Assembly (NCBI RefSeq): GCF_001493375.1
Contig: NZ_LN929894.1
Coordinates: forward strand, 300,513-364,512
DNA: 64,000 nucleotides
From: Streptomyces specialis
GTDB lineage: Bacteria; Actinomycetota; Actinomycetes; Streptomycetales; Streptomycetaceae
Direction: 5' to 3'
In this document: positions 35,959 through 45,900 of the stretch, piece by piece
How the letters are laid out: every line of letters begins with the position of its first letter
How positions within the stretch are numbered: the first letter of the stretch is position 1
Made by a program: the position numbers and the translations under genes
Notes under the pieces: generated by a model
What the model was told of the DNA's origin: nothing
Databases searched by the model: none
What the model saw: the letters and a program-made list of their open reading frames with translations, nothing else

Positions 35959-36091
35959 GCCCGCGCCACGTCCTCGACATCACCGGGATGCCCCGGCCTC
36001 CCGCGCAGCGCCGCGTGCCACAGGGGGGCGGGGAGGCGGCGCAGCGCGGGAGGCCGGGGCATCCCGGTGATGTCGAGGACGTCGCGGGCGG
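35959..36091. repeat. fold-back inverted repeat at a contig junction
   Basis: Arms 35959-36009 and 36041-36091 are inverted copies over about 51 bases (one 2-base indel, one mismatch) separated by a 31-base loop. The right arm and loop are in-frame oxygenase coding sequence (DVLDITGMPRPPALRRLPAPLWHAAL); the left arm simply repeats it backwards and then runs into poly-C. This is a read or library chimera. Confidence 0.88.
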
Positions 36092-36650
36092 GCTTGTTGT
36101 CCTCCAGGCCCTCGCGGCACATGTGGTCGTAGTAGGCGAGGAAGGCGTCCCAGTCGGGCGGGACGGGCCGCATGCTCATGCCGTACAGGCGCCACCACTG
36201 GATCGTCTCGGTGTAGTAGCGCCGCTTGTCCTCCTCGGTGAGCGGGGTGCCGAAGTACTCGGCGACCAGGACGGGGACGAGGACGAAGGTGGCGTGGGCC
36301 CAGAAGAAGGTGTCGGGGTCGAGGGCGTGGTACCGGCGGCCGTGCCGGTCGGTGCCCTTGATCGTGAGGTGGTAGTCCCGCACTGCGCGGGCGGTGGCGG
36401 GGGCGCGGTCCCCGTCGTAGATGACTCCGGCTATCGGGTAGAGCGAGCGGAAGAAGCGCTGGGAGCGTTCCTCGAAGAAGCGGGAGTGCTCGGCGACGCC
36501 CGCGCCGAGGTGCGGATGCATGTTCTGCATGGAGCCAGCCCAGAGGGAGAGCAGATTGCCGCGCCAGTCGCTGAAGAGGCGCCAGGTGAGGGAGTCCGGG
36601 CCGAGGGGCTGGGGCGCGGGTGGTGGGGAGGCGGGCTGCTGCTCGGTCAC
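36010..36650 (-). CDS. MpaB-type oxygenase (DUF2236), N-terminal part
   Basis: 213 residues of a DUF2236 oxygenase from GTG 36650 (MTEQQPASPPPAPQPLGPDS), with AAGGAG upstream. Family features are FFEERSQRFFRSLYPIAGVIYDGD, YHALDPDTFFWAHATFVLV (histidine of the haem/copper site region), LTEEDKRRYYTETIQWWRLYGM and the end LPAPLWHAALR. The remaining third is at 32123-32439. It diverges from a TetR-family regulator 96 bp away, which likely controls it. Related enzymes include latex-clearing protein and MpaB; the substrate here is unknown. Confidence 0.87.
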
Positions 36651-36678
36651 GGGTGACTCCTTCGCGGCTCGGCCCAGA

Positions 36679-36698
36679 CTGATGACGGGTGTCGTCAG
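36679..36698. promoter_or_regulatory. candidate TetR operator in the oxygenase/tetR intergenic region
   Basis: CTGATGAC-gggt-GTCGTCAG, an inverted repeat with 8-base arms and one mismatch. TAGGAT at 36701-36706 just downstream could be the tetR -10, so a bound repressor would block both divergent genes. Confidence 0.5.
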
Positions 36699-36746
36699 GT
36701 TAGGATCCGGGGCAGCGGTCGTCAACGTTCCGGAGAGTGCCGTTCC

Positions 36747-37370
36747 ATGACGCAGGAGCCACCGGCCGCGCGGACCACCTGGGCAGGCACGACGCTCGAC
36801 GCCCGCCGCGCCGCCCGCCGTCGCGCCCTCCTCGACACGGCGCTGGACCTCGCGGGGACGGACGGCTGCGCGGCGGTGACCGTGCGGTCGATGTGCCGCA
36901 CGGCGAAACTCACCGACCGGTACTTCTACGAGTCGTTCGCCTCCCGGGACGATCTGCTGCTCGCGCTCTACGACGAGGTCGCGGCCGAGGCGCTGGCCGC
37001 GCTGCGGGCGGCGTCCCCGGACACGCGGGCCGCCGTCGAGGGCTTCCTCGCCGTCCTCGCCGACGACCCGCGCAAGGGGCGGGTGCTGCTGCTGGAACCC
37101 CTGACGGACCCGGTGCTGGGGCGCCGGGGCAGCGAACTCATGCCCGTCTTCGCGGATCTGGTCGGCGCCCACCTCGGCATCGACCCCGTCGCGCCGGACA
37201 CCCGGATGACGGCCACCGCGATCATCGGCGCCCTGACCAGCCTCTTCACCCGGTGGCTGGAGGGCGCCCTGCAGGCCGACCGGGAGCGGCTGACGGCGTA
37301 CTGCGTGCGGCTGCTCAACGCCGCGGCGGCGCTCGCCCTGCCCCCGGAGGAGCCCGGCGCGGTGACCTGA
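36747..37370 (+). CDS. TetR-family transcriptional regulator
   Basis: 207 residues. The N-terminal helix-turn-helix at about residues 20-66 (RRALLDTALDLAGTDGCAAVTVRSMCRTAKLTDRYFYESFASRDDLL) has the TetR consensus, including the YFYESF recognition-helix end. The C-terminal ligand-binding helices (about 70-200) are variable, so the inducer is unknown. ATG 36747. It is divergent from the DUF2236 oxygenase and probably regulates it and itself through the palindrome between them. Confidence 0.88.
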   Translation: MTQEPPAARTTWAGTTLDARRAARRRALLDTALDLAGTDGCAAVTVRSMCRTAKLTDRYFYESFASRDDLLLALYDEVAAEALAALRAASPDTRAAVEGFLAVLADDPRKGRVLLLEPLTDPVLGRRGSELMPVFADLVGAHLGIDPVAPDTRMTATAIIGALTSLFTRWLEGALQADRERLTAYCVRLLNAAAALALPPEEPGAVT

Positions 37371-37446
37371 CGGCCTGTCACCGCGCGGGAGCCCGCCGGG
37401 GACAGCCCCGGGGGCGCTGTCAGTGCCCGGCGATAGCGTGTCCGTC

Positions 37447-37896
37447 ATGGAGCGCATCGAGACAGCCGAGATCCCCGGCCGGTCGGGTCCCGCCGCCACC
37501 GCAGAGGTCCGGCCGCGAGGGGTGGGGCCCGTCCGCATGACGTACGCACCGGATCCGGACGGCGACCCGGATCCCGGGGAGATCGTCTGGACCTGGGTGC
37601 CCTACGAGGAGAACGACGGGCGGGGCAAGGACCGGCCCGTGCTCGTCGTCGCCCGTGAGGAGGCGCGGGACACCGTCCTCGCCGTCCAGCTCTCCAGCCG
37701 CGACCGGGCCGGCGACGCCGAGTGGCTGCCGCTCGGCTCCGGCCCCTGGGACCGCTCCGGAAGGGACTCGTGGGTGGACCTGGAGCGCGTCCTGCGCGTG
37801 CACCCCGGCGGCATGCGGCGCGAGGCGTGCGCCCTGGACCGCGCGCGGTTCGGCCGCGTGACGCGGAGCCTCCGGTCCCGTCACGGCTGGCGCTGA
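37447..37896 (+). CDS. PemK/MazF-like family protein
   Basis: 149 residues with a PemK/MazF-type core: PDPGEIVWTWVPYEENDGRGKDRPVLVVARE contains the first strands and the basic RP-VLVV motif typical of these mRNA-interferase folds, followed by VLAVQLSSRDR and SWVDLERVLRVHPGGMRRE. The N-terminal 40 residues are an extra, mostly unstructured extension. No antitoxin gene is adjacent, so it may be a solitary, non-toxic member, as is common in Streptomyces. ATG 37447; the next gene starts 4 bases after its stop. Confidence 0.72.
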   Translation: MERIETAEIPGRSGPAATAEVRPRGVGPVRMTYAPDPDGDPDPGEIVWTWVPYEENDGRGKDRPVLVVAREEARDTVLAVQLSSRDRAGDAEWLPLGSGPWDRSGRDSWVDLERVLRVHPGGMRREACALDRARFGRVTRSLRSRHGWR

Positions 37897-37900
37897 GCCC

Positions 37901-38718
37901 ATGCCCCACGCCATACCCACCGGCCTGGTGGCGGACCGCTTCGTCGTGCTCGACTGCGAGACGACCGGGTTCAGCCCCGAGCGCGGCGACCGCATGGTCT
38001 CCCTCGCCCTGGTCACCGTCGAGCGCGGTGTCATCACCGAGCGCTGGACCAGCCTGGTCGACCCCGGCCGCGACACCGGTCCGGTCCACATCCACGGCAT
38101 CACCAACGCCGAGGCCGCCGCGGCCCCACGCTTCGCCACCCTCGTGCCGGAAATCCTGCGTCGGCTCGACGGCGCCGTCCTCGTCGCGCACAACGTCGGC
38201 TTCGACCTGCGTTTCCTCTCCATGGAGCTGGAGCTGGCCGGCACCGACCGCCTCCCCGAGATCGCGCTCGACACGCTGCGGCTGGCCCGGCGCTTCCTGC
38301 CCGAGCTGGACAATCACCGGCTGACCACGTGCGTCGCCGCCCTCGGCATCCCGCACCGCGCCCACCGGGCGGACTCCGACGCCGAGGTCACCGCCGTCCT
38401 CCTCACCGAGCTGCTGCGGCGCGCCGCCGAGGACGGGCACACGGATTTGAGCCGGCTCAGCGCCCCGGCCGAGGATGTGCTGCGGCAGGAGCGCCGCAAG
38501 CGCGTGCGCTGCGACGCCGAGACCGAGGGCCTCACCACCGGGCACCGGGAGGCGCATCTCGTCATCGCCGAGTGGTGGGGCGGCGCCGGCGGCTGGCTGG
38601 CCGCGCTGGAGACCCTGCGGGCCGAGGGGTGCCCGGAGGCGGGGCGGCTGTGGGGCTGGTTCGGCGGCATGCTCTGCGGCGAGACGTCCGTCTTCGGCCC
38701 GCCCAGCCCGGTCAGCAG
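37901..38718 (+). CDS. DnaQ-like 3'-5' exonuclease (3' end lost at assembly junction)
   Basis: About 272 residues. The exonuclease domain spans residues 10-175: Exo I VVLDCETTGFS (Asp and Glu), Exo II VAHNVGFDLRFL, Exo III HRADSDAEVT, all DEDDh residues present. This resembles the epsilon proofreading subunit but in a stand-alone actinobacterial protein. A helical C-terminal region follows (EDVLRQERRKRVRCDAETEGL...). At 38719 the frame enters a fold-back of ogt, so the natural end is missing; the orphan frame at 32518-33270 is the likely continuation. ATG 37901 lies 4 bases after the PemK-like stop. Confidence 0.85.
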
Positions 38719-38852
38719 GGTTTCCCCGGGCAGGTGTTGCCGGAGCTGGCGGCGTCCGGATCACCGACCCGCACGGCCAGCTCCCGGTACCCGACCACAC
38801 TGCCGAACGGCACCGACGCCGCCAGCTCCCGCAACACCTGCCCGGTGAAACC
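38719..38852. repeat. fold-back inverted repeat at a contig junction
   Basis: Arms 38719-38756 and 38815-38852 are 38-base inverted copies with two mismatches, loop 58 bases. The right arm and loop are real ogt coding sequence (FTGQVLRELAAS...GDPDAA); the left arm is its reversed copy, attached to the end of the exonuclease gene. It mirrors the junction at 35959-36091. Confidence 0.85.
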
Positions 38853-39137
38853 GGAGACCAGCGACCAGTCCAGCGGCAGCCGGAAATCCTTCAGCCCGCC
38901 CGCGAAATACGCCTCCAGCTCGGCGACCGCCCGCGCCAGCACCGGATCGCTCCCCGGCTCCCCGGCCGGGACCGGCCGCACCCCCAGACCGGCCGCCAGC
39001 CCGGCCAGGGCGGCACGGACCGCGCGCTCCCCGGCATGGAACCCCACCCGCACCAGGCCGACCCCGGTGGCTGCGAGGAACAGCGGCCCGATCGGCGTCT
39101 CCCGCACCACCCACGAACACTGTGTGTCACCCCTCAT
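38757..39137 (-). CDS. ogt: methylated-DNA--protein-cysteine methyltransferase, N-terminal part
   Basis: About 127 residues from ATG 39137 (MRGDTQCSWVVRETPIGPLFLAATGVGL), through FRLPLDWSLVSGFTGQVLREL and VPFGSVVGYRELAVRVGDPDAA. This is Ogt/MGMT, the suicide repair protein that removes alkyl groups from O6-guanine. The active-site PCHR region is lost at the junction, and the C-terminus is at 35802-35895. The ogt/glycerophosphodiesterase/uvrB order is the expected Streptomyces arrangement. Confidence 0.9.
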
Positions 39138-39180
39138 GCCCGGAAGCGTACGGGGAGCCACTGACAGCGGCGGGGTGCCG

Positions 39181-40119
39181 TCAGCGGGCCGAGGAGTCCG
39201 CGCCCTCCAGGGCGGCCAGGACGATGTCCGGGTAGTTCGTGATGACGCCGTCCACCCCGAGCGCCGCCGCCTGCTGCGCCGTCGGCCCGTCGTTCACCGT
39301 CCAGGTCTGCACCACCACCGGCTCGCCGTGCGGCCCGACGGCCGACTGGAGCGCCGCCACGTAGTCGGCCGTCAGGTCGCCGACGCGCGGGTTGATCTGG
39401 TCGGCGAAGGCCGCGTACTCGGCGATGTCCGCGACGTCCGGCGTGCCGATGAAACCGGTCGCCACCTCGGGTGCCAGCTCGTGCACGGTTCGCACCGACC
39501 CGGCGTCGAAGCTCTGCACCACCAGCCGGTCCCCGGGGCGCGCCTCCCGCAGCCAGCCCTCGGCCTCCAGCACGGCGAGGATCTCCTCCTCGATGCCCGG
39601 GTACAGCTCCGGCCCCTTCATCTCCAGCAGCAGCCGCTGCCCGTTCGCGTCCAGCCGGTCCAGGAACTCCGCCAGCGTCGGGACCCGCTCACCGGCGAAC
39701 TCCTCGCCGAACCAGCTTCCCGCGTCCAGCCGCGCGATCTCCTCGGCCGTGAAGTCCGAGACGTTCCACGGCGCCCGGTCGGGGAACACCTCCTCGACGT
39801 CGGTGGTCCGCTCCAGCGTCGTGTCGTGCAGCAGGACCAGCTCCCCGTCGGCCGTCCGCTGGACGTCCGTCTCGACCCAGACGGCGCCCCGCTCGGCCGC
39901 CTCGTCGGCGGCGGGCAGCGTGTTCTCCGGCGCGTAGCCGGAGGCGCCCCGGTGCGCGACGACCGACGGGCCGGACAGCGGGACCACCGGCGCGGTCGCG
40001 GCGGCCGGCCCGGTGGGGGCGCCGTCGTCGGTGGCGGCCGTGCCGAGGACGGGGACCGCCCAGAGGACGGCCAGGCCCAGCAGCCACCGGGCCCAGTCGG
40101 CGGCGGATGTGTGCGGCAT
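39181..40119 (-). CDS. secreted glycerophosphodiester phosphodiesterase
   Basis: 312-residue GDPD-family TIM-barrel enzyme that splits glycerophosphodiesters to glycerol 3-phosphate and an alcohol. Signal: residues 10-30 hydrophobic ([21 protein letters not shown]). Catalytic motifs are [18 protein letters not shown] (HRGA and ENT), [19 protein letters not shown] (ETDVQ; LLHD) and the C-terminal VQTWTVND with [14 protein letters not shown] 40119 is preceded by GAGGAG. It acts outside the cell, probably in phosphate scavenging or teichoic-acid turnover. Confidence 0.92.
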   Translation of the reverse strand: MPHTSAADWARWLLGLAVLWAVPVLGTAATDDGAPTGPAAATAPVVPLSGPSVVAHRGASGYAPENTLPAADEAAERGAVWVETDVQRTADGELVLLHDTTLERTTDVEEVFPDRAPWNVSDFTAEEIARLDAGSWFGEEFAGERVPTLAEFLDRLDANGQRLLLEMKGPELYPGIEEEILAVLEAEGWLREARPGDRLVVQSFDAGSVRTVHELAPEVATGFIGTPDVADIAEYAAFADQINPRVGDLTADYVAALQSAVGPHGEPVVVQTWTVNDGPTAQQAAALGVDGVITNYPDIVLAALEGADSSAR

Positions 40120-40274
40120 GGGGGGACTCCTCGCTTCCGTGCGGGGCCGGACGCCGGAAGACTCCCCGCCGGGCGGAAACGGGCGGGGTCGGAGGCGGTT
40201 ACCGCGAGCTGAACAGCGTGGGACCGTCGGCCGGTGGGACCCGGTTGTCAGTGGCGGGCCGTACGGTGGAGTGC

Positions 40275-42380
40275 ATGCGGCCCGTTTCCAAGATCGAACG
40301 CACCACGGCACCCTTCGAGGTCGTCAGTCAGTACCGGCCCAGCGGCGACCAGCCGGCGGCCATCGACGAGCTGGAGAAGCGGGTCACGGCAGGTGAGAAG
40401 GACGTCGTGCTGCTCGGCGCGACCGGCACCGGCAAGTCGGCCACCACCGCGTGGATGATCGAGCGCCTCCAGCGGCCGACGCTGGTCATAGCGCCGAACA
40501 AGACGCTGGCCGCCCAGTTGGCGAACGAGTTCCGCGAGCTCCTGCCGAACAACGCGGTGGAGTATTTCGTCTCCTACTACGACTACTACCAGCCGGAGGC
40601 GTACGTCCCGCAGACGGACACCTACATCGAGAAGGACTCCTCGATCAACGAGGAGGTCGAGCGGCTGCGCCACAGCGCGACGAACTCGCTGCTCACCCGC
40701 CGCGACGTCGTCGTGGTCGCCTCCGTCTCCTGCATCTACGGCCTGGGCACCCCCCAGGAGTACGTGGACCGGATGGTGCCGCTGAAGGTCGGCCAGGAGA
40801 TCGACCGCGACGCGCTGCTGCGCCGCTTCGTCGACATCCAGTACACGCGGAACGACATGGCGTTCACCCGCGGCACCTTCCGGGTCCGCGGCGACACCAT
40901 CGAGATCTTCCCGGTGTACGAGGAGCTGGCCGTCCGCATCGAGATGTTCGGCGACGAGATCGAGGCGCTGTCCACGCTCCACCCGCTGACGGGCGAGGTG
41001 ATCTCGGACGACGACCACCTCTATGTCTTCCCCGCCTCGCACTACGTGGCCGGCCCCGAGCGCATGGAGCGCGCCGTCGCGGGCATCGAGGCCGAGCTGG
41101 CCGCGCGGCTGGCCGTCCTGGAGCAGCAGGGCAAGCTCCTGGAGGCCCAGCGGCTGCGGATGCGCACCACCTACGACATCGAGATGATGCGGCAGATCGG
41201 CACCTGCTCCGGCATCGAGAACTACTCGCTCCACATCGACGGCCGCGAGACCGGCACCCCGCCGCACACCCTCCTGGACTACTTCCCGGACGACTTCCTG
41301 CTGGTCATCGACGAGTCGCACAACACGGTGCCCCAGATCGGCGCCATGTTCGAGGGCGACGCCTCGCGCAAGCGGGTCCTGGTCGAGCACGGCTTCCGGC
41401 TGCCGTCCGCGATGGACAACCGGCCGCTGAAGTGGGAGGAGTTCCTGGAGCGGATCGGCCAGACGGTGTACCTGTCGGCCACCCCCGGCGCGTACGAGCT
41501 GTCCCGGGGCGACGGTGTGGTGGAGCAGATCATCCGCCCCACCGGCCTCATCGACCCGGAGGTCGTGGTCAAGCCCACCGAGGGCCAGATCGACGACCTC
41601 GTGCACGAGATCCGGGTTCGGGCCGAGAAGGACGAGCGCGTTCTCGTCACCACGCTCACCAAGAAGATGGCCGAGGACCTCACCGACTACTTCCTGGAGC
41701 TCGGCATCCGCGTGCGGTATCTGCACAGCGACGTGGACACCCTGCGCCGCGTGGAGCTGCTGCGGGAGCTGCGCTCCGGCGAGTTCGACGTCCTCGTCGG
41801 GATCAACCTGCTGCGGGAGGGCCTGGACCTTCCCGAGGTGTCGCTGGTGGCCATCCTCGACGCCGACAAGGAAGGCTTCCTGCGGTCGGGCACGTCGCTG
41901 ATCCAGACGATCGGCCGGGCCGCGCGGAATGTGTCGGGCCAGGTCCACATGTACGCCGACCGGGTCACCCCGGCGATGGACCGGGCCATCGACGAGACGA
42001 ACCGCCGCCGGGCCCGGCAGATCGCGTACAACGAGGCGCACGGCATCGATCCCCAGCCGCTGCGCAAGAAGATCAACGACATCGTCGCCACGATCGCCCG
42101 CGAGGAGGTCGACACCCGGGAGCTGCTCGGCAGCGGGTACCGGCAGCCGGGCGAGGCCAGGAAGGGCAAGGCGCCGGTGCCGACCGCGGGCACCAGGCGC
42201 GCGCCGAAGGAGCTGACCGACCGCCCGGTCGCCGAGCTGGCCGAGACGATCGAGCAGCTCACCGAGCGGATGCGGGCCGCCGCGGCGGAGCTGCAGTTCG
42301 AGATCGCCGCGCGGCTGCGCGACGAGGTGTCCGACCTGAAGAAGGAGCTGCGTCAGATGCGAGAGGTCGGCCTGAAGTGA
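40275..42380 (+). CDS. uvrB: excinuclease ABC subunit B
   Basis: 701-residue UvrB, the damage-verifying helicase of nucleotide excision repair. Walker [14 protein letters not shown] is near residue 58, the damage-probing beta-hairpin reads [21 protein letters not shown], helicase motif II is VIDESH, and [18 protein letters not shown] and QTIGRAARN follow. The UVR motif near the C-terminus ([20 protein letters not shown]) contacts UvrA/UvrC. ATG 40275; the frame is open upstream but without homology. It overlaps the terD-like gene by 4 bp. Confidence 0.97.
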   Translation: MRPVSKIERTTAPFEVVSQYRPSGDQPAAIDELEKRVTAGEKDVVLLGATGTGKSATTAWMIERLQRPTLVIAPNKTLAAQLANEFRELLPNNAVEYFVSYYDYYQPEAYVPQTDTYIEKDSSINEEVERLRHSATNSLLTRRDVVVVASVSCIYGLGTPQEYVDRMVPLKVGQEIDRDALLRRFVDIQYTRNDMAFTRGTFRVRGDTIEIFPVYEELAVRIEMFGDEIEALSTLHPLTGEVISDDDHLYVFPASHYVAGPERMERAVAGIEAELAARLAVLEQQGKLLEAQRLRMRTTYDIEMMRQIGTCSGIENYSLHIDGRETGTPPHTLLDYFPDDFLLVIDESHNTVPQIGAMFEGDASRKRVLVEHGFRLPSAMDNRPLKWEEFLERIGQTVYLSATPGAYELSRGDGVVEQIIRPTGLIDPEVVVKPTEGQIDDLVHEIRVRAEKDERVLVTTLTKKMAEDLTDYFLELGIRVRYLHSDVDTLRRVELLRELRSGEFDVLVGINLLREGLDLPEVSLVAILDADKEGFLRSGTSLIQTIGRAARNVSGQVHMYADRVTPAMDRAIDETNRRRARQIAYNEAHGIDPQPLRKKINDIVATIAREEVDTRELLGSGYRQPGEARKGKAPVPTAGTRRAPKELTDRPVAELAETIEQLTERMRAAAAELQFEIAARLRDEVSDLKKELRQMREVGLK

Positions 42381-42964
42381 GTGTGAACCTGAGCAAGGGA
42401 CAGGCCATCAGCCTGGAGAAGTCCGGTGGTGGCGGCCTGTCCACGGTCCGGATGGGTCTGGGCTGGCAGGCGGCGGCCCGCAAGAAGGGCGGGCTGCTGA
42501 AGCGGCTGATGGGCGGCGGGGACATCGACCTGGACGCCTCGGCCGTGCTGTTCTCCGGGGGGAACGCGGAGGACGTCGTCTATTTCGGGAAGCTCAGCGA
42601 CGACGCGAACTCCGTCCTCCACACCGGGGACAATCTGACGGGCGGCGCCGGGCAGGAGGACGACGAGTCGATCGTCGTCATGCTGTCGCGGCTGCCGCAG
42701 CGGATCGACCAGATCGTCTTCACGGTGAATTCGTTCACCGGGCAGACCTTCACCGAGGTGGAGCGCGCGTTCTGCCGGCTGCTGGACGAGGACACCGGGG
42801 AGGAGCTGGCCCGGTACACCCTGGCGGGCGGCGGCTCCTCCACGGCGATGATCATGGCGAAGGTGCGCCGCCAGGGCGCCGGATGGCAGATGACCGCGAT
42901 CGGCGCCCCGGCGACCGGCCGCACGTTCCAGGATCTGCTGCCCGCGATCACCCCGCACCTGTAG
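42377..42964 (+). CDS. TerD-family protein
   Basis: 195-residue TerD/CABP-family protein: [30 protein letters not shown] with the calcium-coordinating Asp cluster, [21 protein letters not shown] and RCR-type [16 protein letters not shown]. TerD proteins bind calcium and are linked to tellurite and stress responses; the specific role is unclear. The GTG start lies in the GTGA overlap with uvrB, so it is translationally coupled to a repair gene. Confidence 0.92.
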   Translation: MSVNLSKGQAISLEKSGGGGLSTVRMGLGWQAAARKKGGLLKRLMGGGDIDLDASAVLFSGGNAEDVVYFGKLSDDANSVLHTGDNLTGGAGQEDDESIVVMLSRLPQRIDQIVFTVNSFTGQTFTEVERAFCRLLDEDTGEELARYTLAGGGSSTAMIMAKVRRQGAGWQMTAIGAPATGRTFQDLLPAITPHL

Positions 42965-42976
42965 CGGCCCGGGGCG

Positions 42977-45900
42977 TCAGGGCGCGGTCACCGTCACCTC
43001 GGCCCGCCGCGACCTGTCGCCGACCGTCACCTCGACGGTCACCGTGCCGGGGCGCCGCGCGGTCAGCTCCCCCGTGGCCGGGTCGAGGGCGGCGATGTGC
43101 CGCCCTCCCGCGCTGTCCGGGTCGCCCATGTGCAGCCCGGACGAGCCGGACCAGTCCGCGCTGACCGGGAAGGCCACCGGCACCTCGCGGACCGTGCCGT
43201 CCGCCGCGTCCTGCGTCACCGTGGCCGTGACCCGGTCCGTCGCGCCCACGGTCAGCGCCGGGGGCGCGGCGAGCGTCAGCCCGTCCACGTGCGGCCTGGT
43301 CTCCACCGACAGCCGGTCCGCAGCGGTGGGGACGGCCGGGTGCGGGGCCGCGTCCGCCCGGTCGACGCCGACGAGAGTCCAGCCGGTGAAGCCGCCCTCG
43401 TCCGGCGGTGCGGCGGGGGCCGTTCCGGCGCTGCCGCCGACGACGTAGGGCACGCCCTCCAGGTGGTAGGCGTCGAAGACTCCGGCGTGCGCGCCGATGA
43501 ACGCGACGCCCTTGCCCGTGTCCCGCCGGAACCCGGACAGCCATGTCTCCAGCAGGGCCGCCTCCCGGCGGTCGGTGAGCCGGCCGGCCGGCCGCGCCGT
43601 GGGGTCCCTCGGCGGGACGTGCCCCAGCACCACCACCGAGCCGATCGCCGGGTCCCGGGCGGCGTCGTCCAGCAGCGTCCGCAGCTCCCGGATCTGCTCG
43701 TACCCGCCGCCGCGCAGCGTGAGGGACGATGTGTCCAGGGTGATGAACCGGGTGCCCCGGTGGTCGAACGTCCGGTGCGCGGGGCCGAACTCCTCCTCGA
43801 ACGGGCCGATCGACCCGCCCGTCACCTCGTGGTCGCCCGGCACGTAGTACCAGGGCAGATCGGGCCCTAGTTCCTCCTCGATCACGCGCCGGGCGAACGC
43901 CAGATCCTCCGGTGTGCCCTCGTCCACCCAGTCGCCGTTGACGACGACGAAGTCGGGGTCGGCGGCCCTGACCTCCCGCAGCGTCCGGCGCGCGGACGCC
44001 ACCGGGGCGCCGTCCGGGTCCCCGGCGACGAGCCGCGCGTCCGACACCACCGCGAACCGCCAGTCCCGTGCCGCGACCTCCGCGCCCGGCGCCACCAGCG
44101 GATCGGCGGGCGCGGGCTCCTCGGGCAGCGGCACCTCCGCGGGGGCGTGCGCCCGCAGGCCGTCGAGGACGACCCGGCCGGTGTAACGCTGGTCCGGGCG
44201 CGTCTCCGCGAGGTAGAGGCGCCGCACCGACACGGGGAACGCCAGGCCCTCCGGCACGTCGAACGTGACCTGCCGCCACCCCTCCCACGTGATGTGCGGC
44301 GCGCGCAGCACCTGGGAGGTGCCGTGGGCGTCGGTGAGCTGGAGGGAGGGCCAGGCGCCGTGGCCGTCGCCGTCGATCCACAGCGTGAAGCTCTGGGGCT
44401 GCCCGGGGACGGGGATGTCGGCGGGCGGTGTGGCGTACGCGGCGCGGGTGGCGGTGCTCAGCCCGAAGTCGTACGTCATGGCCAGCGCCGCCCCGTCGTG
44501 CCCCTCGGGTTCGGGGGCGAGCGAGCCGGCGGCCCGCGCCTGGGTGAACGTCCACGCGCCGGCGTCGTCGAAGTCCGCGACGGCGGTCTCCTCCAGGCCG
44601 ACGGTGACGGCCAGCGTGGTGGTGATCCCGGCGACGGTCACGGTGATCGTCCCGGAGGCGGCCGGATCGTCCGGGGCGGTGGGGGCGGCGGTGACGCGGA
44701 AGCCGCCGCGCGCCGGGTCCGGCTCGACGGTGAACAGGGAGGTGTCGTAGGCGAGGGTGGCGTCGGCCGGTTCGACGGGCGCCGTGTTCCCGGCCGCGTC
44801 GTGGCCGACCAGGCCGAACGTGGCCGCGGCGGTGGCGTCCGCGAGCCCGAGACGGCGGGTGGTGGGTGTGACGCGGGTCAGCTCCCCGAGCACGGTCAGC
44901 TCCAGCGAGCCGGTCGCCCGCCCTCCGGTCGCGGCCTCGGCGGTGACGGCCGTGGTGCCGGGGCGGGCGGCGTGGAAGACGCCGTCAACGTCCACCCGGC
45001 CCACGGCGGGCCGGTCGGCGCGCCACCGCACGGCACCGGCCTCGGCGGGGCCATAGGTCTCGTCGTGGGGTGTGGCCGTCAGCCGCCGGGTCAGGCCGGG
45101 GAAGACGCGGTCGGGGTGGCCGCCCGGCACGGCGTCGGCGGTGGGGGCGGTGGCCGGGTCGACGGCGGTGGCCACGCGGAACCCGGCCGGGACGCCACTG
45201 CCCTCGGGTGCGGTGACCGCGAGCCCGTTGGGCACCTCGCGCTCCTGCCCGTCCGAGGGGCTGTTGACCAGGTGCGGAGCCGGGTCGCCCGGGGCGCGGG
45301 CCAGGAGGGTGGTGGAGCCGCCGCCGTCGAGGTTGAGGGCGCTCCAGGCACCGAGGTCGGCCATCATCACGGCCAGCTCGGTCAGGGTGGTGCCGCCGGA
45401 GTGCTCCTGGCGGCCGTCCACGGTCAGGACGAACATCTCCTGGCCGTCGCGGGAGAAGCCGACGGCGGTGCGCGGCGCGGTGGCGTTGTTCGGCCGGCCC
45501 TCCCAGTCCTGCGGCGCGCCGTCGACGACCAGCACGCCGCGCCCGCCGACCGCCGTGCCGGGCAGGGGCCCGCCGTCGCCGGTCGTGGCGTCGTACTCGA
45601 CGGCGACGGGGTCGCCGGCGTCGAGCGTCGCGAGGGTCGCGGCTCCGGCCTCGCGGCCGAGGAGCACCGTGGCGCCGTCCGGGACCGGGCCCCGGCCGGG
45701 CTTGTCCGAGACGGTGGTGACCTCGCCGTCCTCGACCACGACCTCGGTCACGTCGTCGGCACCGGCCACGGCCGGCGCCCGGTCGGCCTCGCCCCACCGG
45801 GCGGTGTACAGGCCGATACCGCCCTCGGGCACGCCCGCCGCGTTGTAGCCGTCGAGGTCCGCCTCGCCGGTGGGCAGCGTCAGGGTGCCGTCGAAGTACA

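Noticed and set aside
35959..36091. Large hairpin as a phage or plasmid attachment site
   Set aside because: One arm is coding sequence of the oxygenase and the other its reversed copy next to poly-C; there is no integrase nearby.
37447..37896. Complete toxin-antitoxin module
   Set aside because: The PemK-like gene has no antitoxin-like neighbour; the next gene is an exonuclease.
38329..40212. 627-codon plus-strand open frame over ogt and the glycerophosphodiesterase
   Set aside because: Antisense to two recognised genes and crossing an artefactual junction.
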